Of a stretch of DNA of 64,000 nt, positions 10,446-22,795 are shown one piece after another. Numbering within the stretch: the first letter of the stretch is position 1; each line of letters begins with the position of its first letter. The position numbers were made by a program, and so were the translations under genes. Source of the stretch: Castor canadensis (lineage: Eukaryota; Chordata; Mammalia; Rodentia; Castoridae); contig NC_133401.1 in assembly GCF_047511655.1 (NCBI RefSeq), positions 15,532,001 through 15,596,000 of the forward strand, written 5' to 3'. Under the pieces are notes generated by a model. It was not told the origin of the DNA, searched no databases, and saw nothing but the letters and a program-made list of their open reading frames with translations.

Positions 10446-12763
10446 TCACTTTATACAACTTTTTTCCTGGGTGGACTCTCTGATGGTCTTACCAATTCTA
10501 TAGGATTTATTAACAACATGGATTCTGTGGTGAATTGTAAGATTTGATCGCCAACTGAAGCTCTGACCACATACCTCACACTTGTAAGGCTTCTCCCCTG
10601 TGTGAACTCTCTGATGAGACTGGAGCTGTGAAGACCGACTGAAGATTTTACCACACACATCACATTTGAACGGCTTCTCTCCAGTGTGGACACTCTGGTG
10701 ACGCTCAAGATTTGAAGCCTGGCTGAAGTACTTACCACATTCCCCACACTTATATGGCTTTTCTCCTGTGTGGACCCTCTGGTGCATGACAAGATTCAAG
10801 CTCCACTTGAAGCCCTTCCCACACTCCTCACATTTGTATGGCTTTTCCACAGTGTGGACTTTTTGGTGGGCATGAAGGTGTGAGCTCCAACCAAAGCTCT
10901 TCCCACACTCTTCACATTTGAATGGCTTTTCTCCACTGTGGACTCTCTGATGGGCCAAAAGATTTGAGGCATGCCTGAAGCCTGTCTCACACTCCTCACA
11001 TTTGTATGGCTTTTCCCCAGTGTGGACTTTTTGATGAGCTTGAAGGTGTGCGCTACGACGAAAGCTCTTCCCACACTCTTCACATTTGAATGGCTTTTCT
11101 CCACTGTGGACTCTCTGATGGGCCAGAAGATGTGAAGCCTGACTGAAGCCCTTCCCACACTCCTCACATTTATAGGGTTTCTCTCCTGTGTGGATTCGAC
11201 AATGAATCTTAAGATCTGCTCCCCGGCTGAATCCCTTTCCACACTCTTCACATTTGTATGGTTTCACACCAGTGTGGATCAGCTGGTGAATCTGAAGCCG
11301 TGAACTCTGATTGAAGCCCTGTCCACACTCCTCACATTTATAAGGTTTCTCTTTGCTGTGGGCCTTCTGATGGATTTGAAGATATGAACTCTGACTAAAG
11401 CCCTTCCCACATAACTCGCATTTATAGGGTTTCTCTCCTGTGTGGACCACTATGTGAACTTGGTAATGGGAGTTCCTCCTAAAGCTCTTCCCACACTCCT
11501 CACATTTGTATGGTTTCTCTCCAGAGTGGACTCTCAGATGGGCTTGAAGATTTGAACTCAGAGTAAAGCCTTTATGACACACAGTGCATATGTGTGACTT
11601 CTCTCCAGTGTGTACTCCCTGATGGGCCTGAAGACTTGAAGGTCGACTAAAGCCTTTACCACATTCATCACACTTATACGGTTTTTCTCCTGTGTGGACC
11701 CTCTGATGAATGTAAAGATTTGAGCTACAAATGAAGCCCTTTCCACACTCCTCACATTTGTATGGTTTCTCTCCTGTGTGAACTCTCTGATGGGACTGAA
11801 GATGTGAATTCCGACTGAAGCTCTTCCTACAGGCATCACATTTGAATGGTTTCTCCCCAGTGTGGAATCTCTGATGGTCCTGGAGGTGAGAGGCCTGACT
11901 GAAGGCCCTCCCACATGCCTCACAATTATAAGGTTTCTCTCCTGTGTGGACTTTACAATGAACGTTAAGTGCTGATCTTCGACTGAAGTCTTTCCCACAC
12001 TGGTCACATTTGTGTGGTCTCACAACAAGGTGGAGTTTCTGATGGGCATGTAGATGTGAGCTGTGACTGAATTCCTCACCACACTCAGCACACTTATTTT
12101 TTTCTCCCACATGAACTGTTTGATGAACATGGTGAACTGAGTCATAATGGAAGCCTTTCCCACACTCCACACATGGAACAGACTTCTCTCCTGAGTCTAA
12201 CTGCTGCTGGGGATCAAAGCTAGAAAGATCACTGAAGGCTTCTTTACACTCAGACAGCTTCTTCCCTGTGTGAATCATCCTATTCTTTATGCTATCTTTG
12301 CCATAATCATCAGGGCTATAAGACTTTTCACTTTTGTGTGCTCCACAATCATCACAGTGGTGTGAAGTCCAACTAATGGGGTCAATAGCCTGTCTACACA
12401 GACACAGTTTATTTTTCATGGAAATTTGCTGATATCTATTCTGATAATTCTGTGACTCAGTCAGAGAAGATTTCCTCCAAGAATCCTGGGTCCTCAAAGT
12501 AGGAAATTGTGGATTTCCAGTATCACTGCGATCACCTGCTTTGTGATTTTGTATACAGTTCTCATCCTCAGAAATTTGAATAGGAAATCCTGCTCCAACT
12601 TGGCAGGGGGAATCACTTTGTCGGTAGAACTGAGTATTATTTATCATGGAGTCTGGACACCTGGTTAAGTCATTTGAAATTTGTTGCCAGATCTGCCAGC
12701 AGGAAAGCTCTTCATGTGATCCTCTGTCTTGAACAGTAATTAAATCACTCTTATTGTTCTCTC
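10446..12763 (-). CDS. ZNF226: ZNF226 terminal exon: linker plus C2H2 zinc-finger array
   Basis: This large open exon starts at an acceptor (cttatag then GAGAGAAC at 12763) and ends at a stop at 10446. The first Met inside it is at 12647, but the true frame begins upstream in other exons; 38 codons precede that Met with no stop. The linker reads [19 protein letters not shown], which I recognise as ZNF226. I count 20 intact C2H2 fingers (first CVECGKGF, last CEVCGQSF) plus one degenerate finger before them ([10 protein letters not shown], first Cys and final His lost). Most linkers are TGEKP-type, several altered (LVVRP, SKEKP, TGVKP, TVEKP). The protein should bind specific DNA in the nucleus and recruit KAP1/TRIM28 through KRAB. 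Fingers 13-14 and 15-16 look like a two-finger duplication relative to the human protein as I recall it. The array is unbroken, so the gene is probably functional. Confidence 0.93.
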
Positions 12764-12857
12764 CTATAAGGACAAAGAATTCAGAGATACAGACCAGTGA
12801 AAGCTTTGTTCAAACATTGAATATTTCACACTTAGGACTCAGAATGAGACTAAGGAA

Positions 12858-12935
12858 ACTCAGGATGGATCAGGGTCTTGTGCTTGCTAAGGCAGGCACT
12901 CCACCACTTGAGCTACACCTGCAACCCCTTTTCAG
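12858..12935 (-). repeat. ID/tRNA-type SINE fragment
   Basis: Reverse-oriented: 'gcttgctaaggcaggcactc' followed by 'caccacttgagctacacc'. It lies just upstream of the zinc-finger exon in the intron. Confidence 0.7.
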
Positions 12936-12939
12936 TTCA

Positions 12940-13990
12940 TTGTTTCTACTACATATTAAGTTCTCTGGTTTGCATACTGACAGAAAACAAGAAGTAAACA
13001 CTGAGCTCCCAAGTACTAAGTGCTAATGAAACCCATTTAAGAACATAATTACTAACATTACCATAGAAATCTTTTTTAAATGATATGTCCTTCCTACTAT
13101 AATTCAGTGCTAGTAGGTAAAAACTAAATTTTATGGTGCTCAGTTTTATAGCCACTACCTAGAGCAGAGCTTGGAAGTTTGTAGGTATTCAAGTAATACA
13201 TGCACAGATGAATCCCAGTTTGATTTCTGGGATTCTCTGTAACTCCAAATCCAAGTTTAAATTTGAGCCAATTCATAGATGCAAAAGAGTTTTTTAAAGT
13301 AAGGTGTCTGAAATACAAAAACAAGTGAAAAGTGCAATTTTGCTGGGAAGTTGAAAAGCTGGACCAGAAGCAGGAGTACACCAAGGGAATCAATGCTGAG
13401 GAAAAACTGAAGGTGGTGAGAATCACATGGGGTCAAAGGATAGCATGAGGGCCAATTCGCTAGATCATTGTGAGGCTTTTGCATTGTTTCTCTAAGATGT
13501 TTCTGCTTTACCAAGAGTCAAAAGTCACAAGCAAGGAAAGATAGCTGTCTCTTCAAAAGCCAGGCATAGAAAATTTTGGATGTAGATAAATTTGCATCTG
13601 GTAAGAATACTTTCCATTGATAAACAGTGAACTTTGAAGTAAAATTAATAGCTTGTGATAAATGTTTAGAAGAATAGGTTAGAAACGACCAGAGAATCAT
13701 CACAAGCACCAATGTCATGGTTATGTGAAATGCCTTGTAAAGTCCTAAATCTATACTACATAAATGTGCATACAGGTAACATGGAAGATTCCTTTCTTAT
13801 TGCAGATGTGGGCTTTAGAAGAAGCATATAGGGTATAGCTGGGCAAATCTTTTAATGAAAAGCCTGACTCACAGCTGGCTATTATCTAAGGTCTTTACTT
13901 CTCTGGTGTCAGGGATAAAGAATGAGAATTTTAGTTCCTTTCTATGGGCAAATGTCTAAGAAGTAGACATAGAATTCCCACTAAGATCGA
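12940..13990. other. Intron of ZNF226, unassigned
   Basis: No exon is recognised here. I looked for the KRAB-b/linker exon expected between the KRAB-A and finger exons and did not see it. Several open frames of 66-100 codons overlap on the minus strand but have no KRAB-b motif. A short L2/MIR-like stretch may lie at about 13155-13215. Confidence 0.5.
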
Positions 13991-13997
13991 ATTTCCT

Positions 13998-14092
13998 GGG
14001 CTGGCGATGTACCTCAGCAGTATAGCACTGGCCTACCATGCACAAGCCCCCAGTTTGATTTCCAGCACCACAAAACAACAAAACAAAAAATA
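13998..14092 (+). repeat. ID/tRNA-derived SINE
   Basis: Sense: 'gggctggcgatgtacctcag', 'cagtatagcactggcctacc', 'agtttgatttccagcaccac' and an A-rich tail with aacaaaac units. Confidence 0.75.
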
Positions 14093-14250
14093 ACCCATAC
14101 AAAACTTATTTCCTCCTCAAATGAACCTGCTCTGCTACAACTGCTCAAATAAAGTCAGAGAGAAAGCACTCATATCAAGATTGGCAAACATCAACAACAA
14201 CCACTACACCTACAATACTACAGGTCCCCTAAGAAGTGTCCCTACGACAC

Positions 14251-14278
14251 ATACACACACACACACACACACACACCA
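14251..14278. repeat. (CA)n microsatellite
   Basis: About 13 CA units, preceded by the imperfect 'gacacatacac'. Confidence 0.9.
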
Positions 14279-14394
14279 CTGTGAAGTTAGAATTAGGCAA
14301 GAAATTTTTTGGAAACAAAAGTGTTTTTTCAAAATACTGCTTTATTCACCTCATATTACCTATCTCCGTGGTAATTTCATATCCATCAACTCAC

Positions 14395-15115
14395 CTATTT
14401 ATTTAACCAATATTTACAGGTCCCCTGCCATATACCAGGGCTACTCTAAGCACTGAGGAGATGGTAATAAACAACAGAGATAAAATTACTCCACTCCTGG
14501 CCATCACACTGCAGTGAGGAGGCACGGGTGATAAACAGGGGAACAAATATATATATAAAGTAATAATGATCAGTGCCTAGATACAACATAAACAGGGCCC
14601 AGGGAGTAAAGGGAGAATTGAATTTTTAGTACAGCAGTCAAAGGAGGCCTCTCTTTGGACATTAAACCAGAGCAGACATCTGAATGAAGTTTGAAAGGAG
14701 GGTTCATGAGGATTATAAATGAACAAGGTTTCTAGAAAGAGAAAAGAACAGAGCTTAGGCAGAAGCAGCCTTGACAGGAATGAGGAACTGCAAGGAATGA
14801 CAATGTGGCTGGAAAAGACTGAGCAAGAGGAAGAGGATAGGAGTTGTGGTCTGAGAGGCAGAGGGGGATGAACAGCAGACTACAGAGAACTCTATCAGTC
14901 AGTTTTAGTGCTTTTACTCTAAGTAAAAGAAGTCACAAGAAAACTTTAAGAAGAGGAATAACATCAGGTAACCCAAGGTTAAAAGGGTCACTTTGGCTGT
15001 CAGGTAGAGAACAGATTGTCGGGGAAAGGATAAAAACAGAACAACTAGTGACATGGCTATGGTGATAATCCAGGAAAGACATGTGACACCTGGACTGAGC
15101 GATGGCAACAGGGGT
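14395..15115 (+). repeat. L2 LINE remnant
   Basis: Shows the L2 3' region order: 'accaatatttacaggtcccc', 'ccagggctactctaagcact', 'ggagatggtaataaacaaca', then the 'ggctggaaaagactgag', 'gggtcactttggctgtcag' and 'ataatccaggaaagacatg' blocks. The element is ancient and broken. Confidence 0.65.
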
Positions 15116-15396
15116 AATGAAAAGCAAAACCCAGGAACGATTAACTATAAGAATTCACCTAAATTTCTCTCTCTATGGGTTGCTATCTTCATCATCCAAA
15201 GCCTCTCTTCTCTTCTCTTTCTCTATATATCACATATAGAAGACATAGCATGTCTTGTTTGCAAAGTTGATGCTCTGTGAACATGCAAAATCACAAATCC
15301 AAAAAGAACTACTGAAGTCAAATTTACTGGAAATTGGAGTTGCAACTGTGTAGTCAAGACAATGAAAACAGTGTTGTTCAAACTTAAAGAAATCAT

Positions 15397-15495
15397 GGGC
15401 TGGCACAGTGGCTCAAGTGGTAAAGCACCTGTCTAGCAAGCTTGAGGCCCTCAGTTCAAGCCCCAATACTGCTAAAAAAAGAAAAAGAAAAAGAA
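15397..15495 (+). repeat. ID/tRNA-type SINE
   Basis: Sense: 'gggctggcacagtggctcaa', 'gtggtaaagcacctgtctag', 'ccctcagttcaagccccaat' and an A-rich tail (gaaaaagaaaaag). Confidence 0.85.
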
Positions 15496-15729
15496 TCATG
15501 ACCAATTGAAAAAAAGAATTTATTTCATGACCCAGACACAAATATATACTGCAACAACAAAGTCTGAATGACCTATTTTCAGCTAATGTCTGTTTCATCA
15601 AATCTCATTCCTGGCTCTCACACCATTCATACAATTGGCTTGTTTTTGCTACAATGTGTACCATTCTTCCTAAGGAGCACTGAAATTTTCAATCCCTTTT
15701 TATTGTGTTGGAAATTGCTGGCAGAAGCC

Positions 15730-16541
<812 letters not shown>

Positions 16542-16799
16542 CTACAACAAACACACGTGACCTCAATCTTACAGCCAATGTCCACTGGAAGAAAGGTAGC
16601 ACTGAGAAGGTGAGTAGGATGCGTGGGATGTTTCTCGGGATTCTGAGTCATTTGTAGTTCCTCCAGCCCTTTTCCTTCCAGCTCGCCAACACTATACACT
16701 GATTCTCCCTCAGATTTACCCAAATGCTCCTACGAAAAACAAACTTTTGAACATTTGTGTCAGTGAGGTAAAGTACTCAATGACCATTGTAATAAGTTA

Positions 16800-17600
16800 A
16801 TTCCCAAAGAACTCCAACTGCTGAATCCTAAATTTAAAAGGTTTTACACTTTAATATTGCCAATTTCCCCCAAATTGTGTACCAATTCAGCTCCACCAAT
16901 GTTTGACAGTACCAGCCTTCCACTGAGGCAGGAGCCAGGTGTGTAGTAGCAATAGGACCTGGCAACCCTCTGAATGACAGCCTCCTTCTGGTTCTTCCTG
17001 TCTGTCTTTCACTAGAGTGATCTTCAATTTTTCCACACGAACTTCAGCGGGTTCCTCATTTCCCACAACCACTTCTCTTTCGGTCTGACGTGAAGATGAG
17101 CCAAAGACCTCCTCACACAGCTGCTCAGAGGCACGAGTGCAGTGAGGAAGGCCAAGTGCCTGGCAAGTCCTTTAGAATCAAGAGACTTTACACTCAGGTC
17201 ACGCAGTACTTTGATTTTAAAAAATATGAAAAGGAAACAATGAATCAGGAAGTAAAATACACACAGGGGTATGACCCAGGCTCCTGTTGTAGGAAAATGG
17301 CTAACGAAATTTCTCCTATGGGAAGCAGGAAATCTGAAGCATTGGGCCACATTTCAACATTTTAGCAAAACATCCAAGGAGCCACATATAAATCAGACCT
17401 TTTCAATTTTGGATATCTACTATGTTAAGAGTTTTTAAAAGGTAATATTTCTCAAAATGGTTGTTTTCAGGAAAATGTTAAATGCAGGAAAACTGACTCT
17501 GTCGTGTCCTTAAACCAGTAAAAGCCCCAAACTGCCTGTCTATAGAGAGAGAATACTTTAAAATAAATGTTATATAACATTAAACGAAAACACCACAAAT
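16800..17600. other. Intron of ZNF226, unassigned
   Basis: No exon with a known motif. Overlapping open frames on both strands at 16887-17365 have no recognisable domain. Confidence 0.45.
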
Positions 17601-17614
17601 TAAACTTTTACTTA

Positions 17615-17700
17615 GGGTTTGGTGGTGAGCTCAATGGTACAGTATTTACCTTGTATGCATAAGGCTGTAGGCAACAATCAACCCCATAAAAACTAAATTA
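17615..17700 (+). repeat. ID/tRNA-type SINE, diverged
   Basis: Sense fragment: 'ggtggtgagctcaatggtac', 'agtatttaccttgtatgcat', 'caatcaaccccataaaaac'. Confidence 0.6.
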
Positions 17701-17721
17701 AGTTCTAAAATTGTATTTAGA

Positions 17722-18065
17722 ACGAGGTATGGTGGTAAATGCCTGTAATACCAGCAGTTGGGAGCCAGAGGCTAGAGGAGCTCGAGTTTGAGGTCAGCCT
17801 GGAATGCACAGTGAGACCTTCTTTCAAAAAAAACAAATAAAAGGGCTGGGCACACACCTGTGATCCCAGGTATTCGGGAGGCAGAGGTGGGAGGAGTGCA
17901 GGCCAAAGCCACCAAGGCAGTTAGCATGAGACCTTGTCTGAAAAACAAACTAAAAGCAAAAGGACTGGGGACATATTCAAATGGCAGAGCGCTTGCCTAG
18001 CCAGCTCAGGCACTGAGTTCAATCCCCCATACCACTCTTGAAAAAGAGTGGCTCTCTTGAAAAAG
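17722..18065 (+). repeat. Composite SINE: B1 + B1-like + ID
   Basis: Three joined units: B1-like 17722-17840 ('gcctgtaataccagcagttg', 'gaggtcagcctggaatgcac'), a second B1-like 17845-17960 ('ctgtgatcccaggtattcgg'), and an ID unit 17965-18035 ('agagcgcttgcctagccagc', 'gagttcaatcccccatacc'). Confidence 0.8.
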
Positions 18066-18099
18066 AAAACTTCTAATCTCTAACTATTGATGTGGCTTT

Positions 18100-18405
18100 T
18101 TTTGGATATGTGTGGGACTGGGGTTTGAAGTCAGGGCTTGCAAGGCAGGTGCTCTACCACTTGAGCCACGCCACCACCCATTTCTGCACTGGTTATTTTA
18201 GAGACAGGATCTTTTTTTTTTGCCCAGGTCTGTCTGAACCACAATTTTCTTATTTCAGGCTTTTGCTATAGCTGGGATGACAGGTGCTTTTGTTCTGCTG
18301 AAATGGGGATCTCTGGAAGTTTTTTGCAGGGGTTGGCCTCAAACTGTGATCCTCACGATCTCAGCCTCCCATGTCACAAACGTGAGCCATCAGTACCCAA
18401 CATAA
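18100..18405 (-). repeat. Composite ID + B1 SINE, reverse
   Basis: Reverse complement of the composite class: 'ggggtttgaagtcagggctt', 'gcaggtgctctaccacttga', then 'agcctcccatgtcacaaacg'. Confidence 0.8.
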
Positions 18406-18444
18406 AGTGCATTTTTACTAGTGAAAAAAACAAGCTCTACTTAC

Positions 18445-18492
18445 CTTGAAAATGCTCATCTTTAATTCTTCCTTCTGGGAAAGCCCAGAGTC
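18445..18492 (-). CDS. ZNF226: ZNF226 start-codon exon
   Basis: A 48-bp exon lies between acceptor ctttatag (18493-18500) and donor GTAAGT (18439-18444). The ATG is at 18459-18457 and codes MSIFK; the last base ends codon 5, so the KRAB-A exon joins in phase 0 as [13 protein letters not shown]. This matches the arrangement of the ZNF226 family (short M-x-x-FK exon then EAVTFKDV). The 33 bases before the ATG would be 5' UTR. I chose this start because both splice sites are consensus and the joined reading is exactly family-like. Confidence 0.88.
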
Positions 18493-18794
18493 CTATAAAG
18501 ACAGAATGAGGAAAAGAGAGCCATCAATGGAACCTGAGCAAGTACTGGCACTAATCCACGTGGCTGCTCCTTGTGAATTAGAGAAGGTGCTTGTTTCTTG
18601 TGGCTTACAAGCAGAACATGACAAGGACACCATTATCCCTTCATTCCTCTCAGCAGCGGTGCACACAACAACACGCCCAAGCACACAGTGGCCCTGTCAC
18701 CAGGGCACCTGAACTTCCACAACAGTGACTGTACGCTAGGCATGGGACAGAGTGTCATAACAGAAGCAAGAGGAGCTCTACCACTAATGTACAC

Positions 18795-18885
18795 AGCCAC
18801 TCACTGGGTGTCACCTTGGGGAGACTTTAACTTCTCTTTGCTGCAGCTCTGTCATCTGCAAGTGGAACCCCTCCCACAGATCAAC
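18795..18885 (+). repeat. MIR fragment
   Basis: 'cactgggtgtcaccttgggg' followed by 'cttctctttgctgcagctct' and 'gtcatctgcaagtgg' match the MIR core-to-3' order. Confidence 0.55.
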
Positions 18886-19144
18886 CTAGCATGATTCTTG
18901 CAAAGTAGAACAATGTGAGAGTCTCTTTCTTAGCAAAGGCAGGAAATAGGTGATAATCTAGTTTGAAATTATCCTTAAAAACGTGAATTCTACCAGCAAA
19001 CTATTCTAAGGTGTATGGAGCTCATAGGTAGTGGCTATTTCATGTAACTTTCCTACAAGTCCTGAAAAAACTCTTGCTATCTTTTTAATAATTTGCTACC
19101 ATAACAATATTTGTCTCTGTCTGCCAGTCCATCTATCTTATCTA

Positions 19145-19232
19145 TTTTTCTGGTTCTGGGGTTTGAACCCAGGGCTTCACGCATTCTAAACTCATGCTTT
19201 ACCACTGAGCTGCACTCCTAGCCTTGATTCTT
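19145..19232 (-). repeat. ID/tRNA-type SINE, reverse
   Basis: 'ctggggtttgaacccagggc', 'atgctttaccactgagctgc' in reverse orientation. Confidence 0.75.
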
Positions 19233-19239
19233 CTTTTTA

Positions 19240-20550
19240 AGTGGGAAGTGCTATCTGGGCACATATGCATGGAGGGAAAAAATTAATACAACATAAGATG
19301 TGCAATAAGAAATAGTGGGACAATCTTCACCTAATGTAAATGAAAAAGATAGGAATCTGAGTCCACAATGTTAGAAATAAATAAACAGGTAAAAAGACAA
19401 AGCTCCTGCTGTGGTAGAATGCATAAGCCAACATGTGTGCAATGAAAGATCAGTAGAAAATCACCAACAGATAGCAAGAAACCAGCGAAAGTGTGCTGAG
19501 GAGTAAGATACAATCTCAAAGAATTGACCGCACAAAGAAAAGGATAACCTGGTGGATACCTTTACAAAAAAACAAAGTGGAGACCACTTCGGGCAAACCC
19601 ACAGGACATCTGACTGTCACATGATGCATGGAGAAGGTGTTCAATATCACTTCTATGGACTCTCTCCTGATAATGCCCGGGCTGAACACAATTATAAACA
19701 CATGTCAAATAAGCCATAAAAAGGGACATTCCACCAAATGATTTGCAAAGACTTCACAAAATAAGAGCCCAGGAGCAAAAGAAAGTCTGAAGAACCATTC
19801 TACATTAAAGTGACTAACGAAAAAAAAGCTAAGCACAGTGCATAGAATCAAACTGTCCTCTGATCTGGGGTGGGAGGGGATTGCTCTCCAAGATCTCACT
19901 GGGAAAACTGAACAAACTTAATCCTAGTCTGTGGATTAGATAACAGCATAATGTCAATGTAATTGATTTCATTTTATCACTGTCTCTAGTTTGCTCTCAT
20001 ATGCTTCAGCAAAAAAGCATGTATGTAGGGCATAATCCCATATGTATCATACACTCACAAGGTAGTTATTGCATATGACATAATGACATTATACATATAG
20101 ATGACAAAGCTGTGAAGATAGCTCTCACAGCCATCAGGAGCAAGAGCCAGACTTGGTGTTTTCAGCTGACTAACAAGAATGAGGCAAGGCCACTCGGTGA
20201 CCAAGAAAAAGGAAGAGTCTGTAATCCAGAGAAACTTCCCATGTGATCAAAATATGTGTGAATAACCAAATAACTGTCTCCTGGCTAAGAGGAGTAACCT
20301 CTTCGTTACCTGCAACAACTCCAATCTCACTGTTTCTCCTACCTAGGTAAAATTCATTACACTACTCAGTCAGCAAACTGCTTCTGCCTTTGACAGCATC
20401 CAATCCACAACAAACCTTCCCTGCCTAAACCTCTCCCCAACTCAGCCAACCCATGCCAAAACCCTGTGACAAGCTCACCCTAACCGCCTTGTGCCGACAC
20501 ACCCATGCTCGACTCCCTGTGGAGAGCGGGATTCTTGCAGTAGTCAGCTA
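19240..20550. other. Intron of ZNF226, unassigned
   Basis: No exon or nameable repeat. Minus-strand open frames of 61-64 codons at 19331-19899 have no motif. Confidence 0.45.
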
Positions 20551-20556
20551 AAGAAA

Positions 20557-20563
20557 CTCACCT
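20557..20563 (-). other. Candidate 5' UTR splice donor
   Basis: A consensus donor CAG|GTGAGT on the minus strand between the promoter region and the start-codon exon. An untranslated ZNF226 exon could end here, but I could not define its acceptor. Confidence 0.25.
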
Positions 20564-20757
20564 GTCCTCAGCTGCACACTGCTATCTAATCCACAGTTCA
20601 CATTTAAGTTTCTTCCACTTTCCCACTACGTGCCTGGGGTTATTTGACTGATGGCCACCAACAGAGCAAAATGCACACATTGGGGAGGGTTGAAATATTT
20701 GGACTGAGTGGGATCCAAGGCAGCCATGTCAGTGTATTCTGTGCCATCTCACAGGGT

Positions 20758-20942
20758 CTGCATTGCCTGAGCATCTCAAACTTTCACCTTCACAGGAATC
20801 ACCTGGGGAACTTGTAGGAATGCAGAGTCCTGGGTCTTATCTGCAGAAATTCCAAATTAGAAGGTCTTTGGTGGAGCTTACAGGCATCCCCTCCAGGTGA
20901 GGGTGGTTTGGGAACCAGAGTTTCAGAAGCCCTGGCAGGGAA
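20758..20942 (+). repeat. MER5-like hAT-Charlie DNA transposon
   Basis: 'gagcatctcaaactttcacc', 'ggaatcacctggggaacttg' and 'aatgcagagtcctgggtctt' match the MER5-type consensus in order. Confidence 0.65.
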
Positions 20943-21271
20943 CTATCATTCCAAAACAAAACAGCTTCCACTATAACTGAAATACACACAAGAATAACTT
21001 GACCAAAAAAGGCAGCAAAATGTTAATAATTGGTATATTTCTATCCTAAAGTTATGGGCGACACGTTTATTTCTTGAAATTTCCGTATTTTCTGGAATTT
21101 CCACAATTACATGTTACATCTGTAATATAAAATTATTTGAAGTAAACAAAACGAAATATGTGAGACATAAACTATTTTAAAATCCTCATTCAACAGCCCA
21201 AACCTTACTCTCCAGCTCTAAACAACCTGCTTCACATGGAACCAGCCAGTTTCCTCTGGCTCGGAAAGAAC

Positions 21272-21420
21272 AGACCCTTAGATTATGAACGCAGGTCTGG
21301 ACTCAGGCTGACCCGGGTCCAGGGCCAGCCCTGCTACCCACTAGCTGTGCGTGCGACAGTTTATGACCCGCGCCTCAATCGCCTCGTCTTTAGGGTAGGA
21401 AAAGTCATCCGTATAAAACC
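21272..21420 (+). repeat. MIR element inside CpG-rich DNA
   Basis: 'gcaggtctggactcaggctg', 'ctgctacccactagctgtgc' and 'cgcctcgtctttagggtagg' match the MIR core. CpGs are unusually retained for a fossil MIR, consistent with location in an unmethylated promoter island. Confidence 0.55.
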
Positions 21421-22350
21421 TTCAGAAGGGAACCGATGCTCCTATGATCCGTCCGGTGTCAGAGGACGTGACCTCACCTCCGCCGTGCGCGTGGTCACCT
21501 CTGTGGAAGTGACAAGCCTTGCTCACGTGGGACTCTGCTGTCTCCTGTCGCGTGCGGTCAGGGCTGGGGGAGGAAGGAAGGAAGGAAGGACGGCGGGGAG
21601 ACAGCAGGACTGTGTCTCTAGAGCTGACAAATCGCAGTTCCAGCTAGACGCAAAGCTCATGGGGTGGGGACACCCCCACTGCGTCCTGGGAGACATTACA
21701 GGAGCGTGGAAAACACAGTCCTATGAGCCAGGCAGGCTGAAACAGTGTGTTAGTAGATGACTTTTTCTCAAATACTGTGTTAGAAAGGAAGAACTTGCAG
21801 CTCCCGTTTCCAAATCAGCAAACGCAGTCACTCACCGCCCCAGGTGACGCGGCATGAAGTGACAGGCAGGCTCGCGGGTGGAGCAGCCGCAGCATGGGAG
21901 ACTGGCTCCGCGCCAACCCAAAGAAGCTCCGCCCTGGGGGACGCAAAACGGCGCTCACGCCTCAAACCTCCGCTCTCAGCCCCTCCTTCCTTTTCACCCC
22001 AAAGGAAGGAGTGCCAACTGGTGGTCCCAAACGCATTTTGGAGAAATACGTAAGGTGCCTGGGAAGCGGAGTTCATCACTGAAGCCAGTAAAACAGGGAT
22101 ACTTCGCCCGCCTCCAAGGGCGGAAGTGCCTGTGACTACCAGGAGCTTCCGGACTGCGTTTCCCAGAAAGGCCCAGCATTGTGCCCCTGAGCCGGAACTG
22201 CCTGTGACTAACAGGAGGTCCTGAACTACACTTCCCAGAGTTCCGCGGGAGGAAACCGTTGACAGTGCGACGTAACTGTAACCGCAGTGCTCTGGACTGC
22301 AAGTCTCAGAATGCTAGGGCGCGGGAAACCGCCACTCTACCGCCTGGAAC
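21290..22350 (-). promoter_or_regulatory. ZNF226: CpG-rich promoter region and first exon of ZNF226
   Basis: CpG density is clearly higher than in the rest of the window. A consensus donor (GGGCG|GTGAGT, exon end at 21836 on the minus strand) lies downstream of a GC-rich stretch, giving a likely untranslated first exon between about 22.1 kb and 21836. Three ~72-bp units with ZNF143-like motifs lie just upstream at 22121-22335. The exact start site is not visible. Open frames here (up to 174 codons) are GC-driven chance frames. Confidence 0.7.
22121..22335 (+). promoter_or_regulatory. Three ~72-bp tandem units, each with a ZNF143 (SBS)-like motif
   Basis: Motifs read actgcgtttcccagaa (22153-22168), actacacttcccagag (22225-22240) and actgcaagtctcagaatgc (22296-22314), spaced 72 and 71 bp. 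Units 1 and 2 share cggaa-tgcctgtgacta flanks (22121 and 22193); units 2 and 3 share a gcggga/gcgggaaaccg tail. The motif is the known Staf/ZNF143-THAP11 core ACTACAxTTCCCA. Similarity of flanks shows tandem duplication, not independent gain. Confidence 0.7.
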
Positions 22351-22574
22351 GTGAATATTCAAAGTAAAATATTTAAAAACTTCTACAATATCTTCATGAC
22401 CTTGTTTAATGCAAAGATTTCTAAAAGTGGTAACTAAAAGAAGAAGTGTGACAAGTTTACAGGTAAGGATGGTTGCTCATCCAGTCCACCATAAAGAAAG
22501 TGAGAATGCTGGGAAGATAACCACAATACACACATACACTGAAAGCTTGGTAAGCAGAATATAAATAAATGCTA

Positions 22575-22795
22575 CAGCCAGTCACCGGTGACTCACGCCT
22601 GTAATCCTAGCTGAGAGGCTGAGATCAGGAGGATGAAGGGTTGAGGCCAGCCTGGGAAAATAGTTCACCAGACCCCCAATCTCCAAAATAAGCAGCACAA
22701 AATGAACCAGAGATGTGGCTCAAGCAGTAGAGTGCCTGCTTTGCAAGGATAAAGCCCTGAGTTCAAACCCCAGTCCCACCAAAATAAATAAATCC
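22575..22795 (+). repeat. Composite B1 + ID SINE
   Basis: 'actcacgcctgtaatcctag', 'gttgaggccagcctgggaaa', then 'gagatgtggctcaagcagta' and 'cctgagttcaaaccccagtc'. Confidence 0.85.

Noticed and set aside
10451-12007. Other minus-strand frames (113, 151 and 149 codons) within the finger exon
   Set aside because: They are out-of-frame shadows produced by the repetitive 84-bp finger unit.
21236-21760. A 174-codon plus-strand open frame in the CpG region
   Set aside because: It starts in a MIR element, is GC-driven, lacks any domain and overlaps the ZNF226 promoter.
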